Positions 55,186-59,454 of a stretch of 59,454 nt of DNA are shown piece by piece (position 1 is the first letter of the stretch; the number at the start of each line of letters is the position of its first letter). The notes beneath the pieces were generated by a model. The model did no database searches. It saw only the letters and a program-made list of their open reading frames with translations, and was not told where the DNA came from. The DNA lies in the NCBI RefSeq assembly GCF_019748365.1, contig NZ_JAIEPN010000055.1, positions 1 to 59,454 on the forward strand, written 5' to 3'. The stretch comes from Novosphingobium sp. GTDB lineage: Bacteria; Pseudomonadota; Alphaproteobacteria; Sphingomonadales; Sphingomonadaceae. Position numbers and translations under genes: made by a program.

Positions 55186-55222
55186 AGTGGCCGCCCGCCC
55201 CGGTCCGGGGCGGGCTGTTCCA

Positions 55223-56869
55223 TCACATATTCGGATAGTTCGGGCCGCCGCCGCCTTCCGGCGTCACCCATTCGATGTTCTGCGTCGTGTCCTTGATGTC
55301 GCAGGTCTTGCAGTGGACGCAGTTCTGGGCGTTGATCTGGAGGCGCGGGTTGCCGTCCTCGCCGGTCAGGAACTCATAGACCCCTGCCGGGCAGAAGCGC
55401 GCTTCCGGGCCGGCATAGAGCGGCAGGTTGATGCGCGTCGGGACGGTCGGGTCCTTCAGCACGAGGTGGCACGGCTGGTCCTCCTCGTGGTTGGTGTAGG
55501 AGAACGAAACCGAAGTCAGGCGGTCGAAGCTGATCACGCCGTCCGGCTTGGGATATTCGATCGGCTTGAACAGGTCGGCGCGCATGGTGTGCTCGCTGTC
55601 CTTGTGGTGCTTCATCGCGCCGATCGGATTGATCTTGAGCACGCGCGCCCACATGTCCGCCCCGGCAAGCGCGGTCCCGAGCGAGCCGCCGAACTTGGCA
55701 ACCAGCGGCTGGGCGTTCTGCACGAGCTTCAATTCCTTGGCGATCCAGCTTTCTCGGACGGCGCTGTCGTATTCGCCGAGTTCATCCTGTTCGCGGCCAT
55801 TCGCCATGGCGGCAGCAATGGCTTCGGCGGCGAGCATGCCGCTCTTCATCGCGGTGTGGCTGCCCTTGATGCGCGGCACGTTGACGAAGCCCGCCGAGCA
55901 CCCGATCAGCGCGCCGCCCGGGAAGGCGAGGCGCGGCACCGACTGCCAGCCACCTTCGTTGATCGCGCGGGCGCCATAGGAGACGCGGCGACCGCCTTCG
56001 AGGATCGCGCGGATCGCCGGGTGCTGCTTCCAGCGCTGGAATTCCTCGTAAGGGTAGACATAGGGATTCGCGTAATCGAGCGCGGTCACGAAGCCGAGCG
56101 CGACCTGGTTGTTCGCCTGGTGGTAGAGGAACCCGCCGCCCCAGGTGTTGCTTTCCGAAAGCGGCCAGCCCTGGGTGTGGATGACACGGCCGGGGACGTG
56201 CTTCTCGGGATCGATATCCCACAGTTCCTTGATGCCGATGCCATAGACCTGCGGCTGGCAATCGCGCTCGAGGTCGTACTTCGACTTCAACTGCTTTGTG
56301 AGGTGTCCGCGCGCACCTTCTGCGAACAGGGTGTATTTCGCGAGAAGCTCCATACCCGGCTGATAGTCGGGCTTCTTGCTGCCATCCTTGGCAATGCCCA
56401 TGTCGCCGGTCGCGACGCCGCGCACCGCGCCCTTGTCATCATAGAGAATCTCGGCGGCGGGGAAGCCGGGGAAAATCTCGACGCCGAGCTCGGTCGCCTG
56501 CTCGGCGAGCCAGCGGCAGAGGTTGCCAAGGCTGCCTGTGTAGTTGCCATGGTTCGACAGGAACGGCGGCATCATCAGGTGCGGCAGCGCGGTCTTGCCC
56601 CCGCGCGTGAGGACCCAGTGCCAGTTGTCGGTGACCGGCGTCTCGGCCATCGGGCAGCCCTGCTCGCGCCATTCGGGCAGCAGCTCGTCCAGCGCCTTGG
56701 GATCGACCACTGCGCCCGAGAGGATATGCGCGCCGATTTCCGAGCCTTTTTCGAGGATACAGACCGATATCTCGGAATTGACCTGCTTGAGGCGGATCGC
56801 CGCTGCGAGGCCAGCTGGCCCGCCGCCAACAATCACGACGTCATACGGCATCGATTCCCGTTCGCTCAT
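55223..56869 (-). CDS. Electron transfer flavoprotein-ubiquinone oxidoreductase
   Basis: A 548-residue membrane-associated FAD/4Fe-4S protein passing electrons from ETF to ubiquinone. FAD site VIVGGGPAGLAAAIRLKQ, EKGSEIGAHILSGAV, ubiquinone region around GWPL and YHQANNQVALG, and C-terminal cluster Cys in RFCPAG and NCVHCKTCDI. ATG 56869 with GAGAGA upstream; the frame extends to 56944 without need. Confidence 0.98.
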   Translation of the reverse strand: MSERESMPYDVVIVGGGPAGLAAAIRLKQVNSEISVCILEKGSEIGAHILSGAVVDPKALDELLPEWREQGCPMAETPVTDNWHWVLTRGGKTALPHLMMPPFLSNHGNYTGSLGNLCRWLAEQATELGVEIFPGFPAAEILYDDKGAVRGVATGDMGIAKDGSKKPDYQPGMELLAKYTLFAEGARGHLTKQLKSKYDLERDCQPQVYGIGIKELWDIDPEKHVPGRVIHTQGWPLSESNTWGGGFLYHQANNQVALGFVTALDYANPYVYPYEEFQRWKQHPAIRAILEGGRRVSYGARAINEGGWQSVPRLAFPGGALIGCSAGFVNVPRIKGSHTAMKSGMLAAEAIAAAMANGREQDELGEYDSAVRESWIAKELKLVQNAQPLVAKFGGSLGTALAGADMWARVLKINPIGAMKHHKDSEHTMRADLFKPIEYPKPDGVISFDRLTSVSFSYTNHEEDQPCHLVLKDPTVPTRINLPLYAGPEARFCPAGVYEFLTGEDGNPRLQINAQNCVHCKTCDIKDTTQNIEWVTPEGGGGPNYPNM

Positions 56870-56966
56870 TCTCTCTCGCTCCGACCCCATATTGGGCACG
56901 CTGTGCCCCGAAAGCTTAAGCCCCTGCCTTGAAAGCTGAAGCAAGCAAGGTCAAGACCGCTTGGTG

Positions 56967-57755
56967 ATGGGACCGCTTTACACACCTGACAGGTCACTCG
57001 GAGCGGCGCTCGAAGCCGCGCTCGGCTGGTGGGCCGAGGCCGGGGTCGACGCGGCCTTTGTCGATGCCCCGCAGGACTGGCTGGAGGCCGAGACGCCGAC
57101 GCCCGCGAAACGGGTGACCCCTGCCCTGCCGCCGGTCGAAAAGCGGCCGCCACGGGCTTCTGCGCAAGCCGCCGCAGCTCCGAACATCGCTGAAGATCGC
57201 AGCGGATGGCCCGAAAAACTGGAGGATTTTGCGGCCTGGTGGCTCAGCGAGCCATCGCTTGCCCCACGCGGCGCAAGGCGGCTCGCTCCGGCGGGACAGC
57301 AGGGCGCGAAGCTGATGGTGCTGGTGCCCATGCCGGCCGAAGATGATGCCGAAGTGCTGCTTTCGGGCCGCTGCGGCAAGCTGCTCGATGCCATGCTCGG
57401 CGCGATGGGTATCGATCAGGCGGAAGTCTACCGCGCCTCGGCCCTGCCCGCCCGAATCGCCTTGCCCGATTGGGCAGGACTGGGCGCCTCCGGCCTCGCT
57501 GCGGTGCTCAAGCGGCACGTGGCGCTGGCGGCACCGGAGCGGATGCTGGTGTTCGGCCGAAGCGACATCTCGGCGCTATTGGGGCACGACTTGGCGCATA
57601 ATGCTCACCATTTACGCGCACTTAACCATGACAATGGCAGTGTTCCGGCAGGTTTCGAATACGACCTTGAGACTTTGCTGGCCAAGCCGGGCTGGAAAGC
57701 GGGCGTCTGGCAGCGCTGGTTGGATGGGGCGGCCGCCGTGGCCGTATCCGGATGA
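56967..57755 (+). CDS. Degenerate uracil-DNA-glycosylase-like protein
   Basis: A 262-residue protein whose centre follows the UDG family 4/5 order: LMVLVPMPAEDDAEVLLSGR where GEAPGxxED is expected, then GKLLDAMLGAMGIDQAEVYR (usual GxLLxxMLxxIGlxRxxVY), and late MLVFGRSDISALLG. The catalytic motif is degraded and Cys ligands for the iron-sulfur cluster are not evident, so glycosylase activity is doubtful. ATG 56967 is chosen; TTG 56961 is possible. ATGA overlap with the lytic transglycosylase gene. Confidence 0.65.
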   Translation: MGPLYTPDRSLGAALEAALGWWAEAGVDAAFVDAPQDWLEAETPTPAKRVTPALPPVEKRPPRASAQAAAAPNIAEDRSGWPEKLEDFAAWWLSEPSLAPRGARRLAPAGQQGAKLMVLVPMPAEDDAEVLLSGRCGKLLDAMLGAMGIDQAEVYRASALPARIALPDWAGLGASGLAAVLKRHVALAAPERMLVFGRSDISALLGHDLAHNAHHLRALNHDNGSVPAGFEYDLETLLAKPGWKAGVWQRWLDGAAAVAVSG

Positions 57756-59454
57756 CCAGGATGGCTGACAGGCTGAAACGGGAAGAGATCCGAAGTGGGA
57801 ATTTTGTGCGGGGCCAATCGTTCGTGAAATCAAGCCGCGCTGCCCTGCTTGCCGTGGCTGCCGTACTGGCGATCGGCACCGCCGCGCCGGCCGCTGCCAA
57901 CAGCGCCGCCGCCGAGTATTTCCGTTCGCGCGCTGATCGCACTGCGGTTCCCTCGCTGCTCAGCCAGGAAGACCGTACCTACTACAAGCAGATGTTCGGC
58001 GCGATCGAGCGCGAGGACTGGACCACGGTGCAATCGCTGCTCGCCCAGCGCACCGATGGGCCGCTGCATGCCGTGGCAAAGGCACAGTATTTTCTCGCCG
58101 CGAGTTCGCCGCGCGCAGAGCTGGCGCCGCTTGCGCAAGTGCTTTCGGCAGCGCCTGAGCTTCCCTGGGCCGAGCAGCTTGGCCGTCTGGCCCTCAAGCG
58201 CGGCGCGACCGAACTGCCCGCCCTGCCCAGCGCGCAGCCGATGGTTTCGCTTCCCGGCCTGCCCAAGCGGATCAAGCCGCGCCCGGTCGCCGATGGCACG
58301 ATGCCCGACACGGTGGCGCTCGCGATCCAGGACCGCATCAAGAACGACGATCCGCTGGGCGCGCGTGTGCTGCTTGACGGTATCGAGGCGAGCCTCTCGG
58401 TCGAGGCGCGCGCCGAATGGCACCAGCGCGTAGGCTGGGCCTTCTATATCGAGAATGATGACGCCAATGCCCGCAATGTCTCGCTTGGCGCGCTGCAGGG
58501 CGCAAGCGGGCCATGGGTGGCCGAAGCATTGTGGACCGCAGGGCTCGCTGCCTGGCGTCAAGGCGATTGCCAGAACGCGGCGGCCAGCTTCGAACAGGCG
58601 GCGAGTGCCGCACAGAGTGACGAACTCAAGGCCGCTGCCAACTACTGGACCGGGCGCGCGTGGATGCGCTGCCGTGCGCCGGAGAAGGTTGCGAGTGCGC
58701 TCCGCAGTGCCGCAAGGCTGCGCGATACGCTTTACGGCATGATCGCGAGCGAAGCGCTTGGCCTCAAGGAAACAACAGTTGCCTCGGCACCCGACTTCAC
58801 GTCGGACGACTGGCAGCAGCTGCGCCAGGTCAGCAATGTGCGCCTTGCGGTGGAGCTAGCCGAAATCGGCGAGGACGGTCTTGCCGATGAACTGCTACGC
58901 CATCAGGCGCGGATCGGCGATCCATCGCTCTATGCACCGCTTTCACGCCTTGCGCGCGATCTTGGCCTGCCTGCCACGCAGCTTTGGATGGCCTACAATG
59001 CGCCGTCCGGCGCGAAGGCGGACGCCGCCTCCCGTTTCCCCGCGCCGCGCTGGGTGCCCGCGAACGGCTGGAAGGTCGATCCGGCTCTGCTGTTTGCCCA
59101 TTCTCTGCAGGAATCGAATTTCCGCACCGCGGTCGTCAGCCCCGCCGGCGCGCGCGGTTTGATGCAGGTGCTCCCGGGCACTGCACGGGGCCTGACGCGC
59201 AACGAGCCGGCCATGGCGGGCCGCGAGAAGCAGCTCGACCTGCCTGACGTCAACATGGCGTTCGGCCAGAGCTACCTCGTCCAGCTCAAGGATTCGGGCG
59301 CGACGGGCGGCCTGCTGCCGAAGGTGATTGCGGCCTACAATGCCGGGCCGATGCCGATCGCGCGGTGGAACAGCGAGATCCGCGACAACGGCGATCCGCT
59401 GCTGTGGATGGAATCGATCCCCTATTGGGAAACGCGCGGCTACGTCTCGATCGT
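57752..59454 (+). CDS. Soluble-type lytic transglycosylase (3' end outside window)
   Basis: At least 567 residues, running off the window. N-terminal signal (KSSRAALLAVAAVLAIGTAA, then PAAANS), a long superhelical region (residues about 50-420), then an SLT domain with catalytic Glu454 in LLFAHSLQESNF and the signature SPAGARGLMQVLPGTA, AAYNAGP. It cleaves peptidoglycan between MurNAc and GlcNAc with anhydro-MurNAc formation. The ATG at 57752 overlaps the upstream stop (ATGA); ATG 57761 or GTG 57824 would shorten the n-region. Confidence 0.93.
   Translation, partial: MTRMADRLKREEIRSGNFVRGQSFVKSSRAALLAVAAVLAIGTAAPAAANSAAAEYFRSRADRTAVPSLLSQEDRTYYKQMFGAIEREDWTTVQSLLAQRTDGPLHAVAKAQYFLAASSPRAELAPLAQVLSAAPELPWAEQLGRLALKRGATELPALPSAQPMVSLPGLPKRIKPRPVADGTMPDTVALAIQDRIKNDDPLGARVLLDGIEASLSVEARAEWHQRVGWAFYIENDDANARNVSLGALQGASGPWVAEALWTAGLAAWRQGDCQNAAASFEQAASAAQSDELKAAANYWTGRAWMRCRAPEKVASALRSAARLRDTLYGMIASEALGLKETTVASAPDFTSDDWQQLRQVSNVRLAVELAEIGEDGLADELLRHQARIGDPSLYAPLSRLARDLGLPATQLWMAYNAPSGAKADAASRFPAPRWVPANGWKVDPALLFAHSLQESNFRTAVVSPAGARGLMQVLPGTARGLTRNEPAMAGREKQLDLPDVNMAFGQSYLVQLKDSGATGGLLPKVIAAYNAGPMPIARWNSEIRDNGDPLLWMESIPYWETRGYVSI

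Overview
The window reads as chromosome of a high-GC sphingomonad alphaproteobacterium, most likely Novosphingobium or a close relative. Support comes from the C5-route 5-aminolevulinate synthase, a crtY-crtI-crtB carotenoid locus, a TonB-receptor remnant with sphingomonad-style plug wording, the carboxyspermidine polyamine route and several families of short GC-rich intergenic palindromes. Most genes are housekeeping and tightly packed, with many ATGA-type overlaps and GTG/TTG starts. The genus is inferred from gene content; no rRNA or tRNA gene was seen.

Layout. 1-8.1 kb: an aspzincin-like protein, rnhB, a HAD phosphatase, dapD with two small genes, a cystatin-like lipoprotein, two small proteins, a DUF188 protein, an AbrB/Doc toxin-antitoxin pair and thiC. 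8.1-8.8 kb: a TPP riboswitch separated from thiC by an AT-richer gene for an exported CC0125-like protein. 8.8-13.0 kb: an oxidative island with a P450 interrupted by one in-frame TAA, an FMO-type monooxygenase and a Baeyer-Villiger monooxygenase, with a TetR-like palindrome before the P450. 13.5-22.6 kb: carotenoid locus, crtY-crtI-LOG-crtB on plus, convergent with crtD and a polytopic membrane protein on minus, then a divergent second P450 and an ATP-grasp ligase. A TGT-N12-ACA site, the PpsR/CrtJ consensus form, lies in the divergent promoter. 22.7-24.4 kb: a membrane cytochrome b with a sulfite-oxidase-fold molybdoprotein. 24.4-32.5 kb: reductase/SDR pair, gor, pgi, then lepB-rnc-era-methyltransferase. 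32.5-41.4 kb: topA, an exported protein, dprA, plsY, murI, a degenerate metallo-beta-lactamase-fold protein and hemA. 41.5-47.4 kb: a TonB-receptor remnant, then ornithine decarboxylase, serine hydrolase, carboxy(nor)spermidine decarboxylase and dehydrogenase. 47.5-59.4 kb: threonine dehydratase, a MAPEG protein, ilvD-nnr-RNA methyltransferase, N-formylglutamate amidohydrolase, ispE, ETF-QO, a degenerate uracil-DNA-glycosylase-like protein and a lytic transglycosylase running off the end.

The best candidate for an undescribed system is the carotenoid locus. CrtY makes beta-rings, whereas CrtD-type desaturases act on acyclic 1-hydroxylated ends, so a monocyclic or mixed-end carotenoid is suggested. 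No recognisable CrtC, CruF, CrtF or CrtZ is present, but an uncharacterised membrane protein, a P450 and an ATP-grasp ligase are linked to the locus. The TPP riboswitch with a foreign-looking gene inserted before thiC is the second most interesting element.
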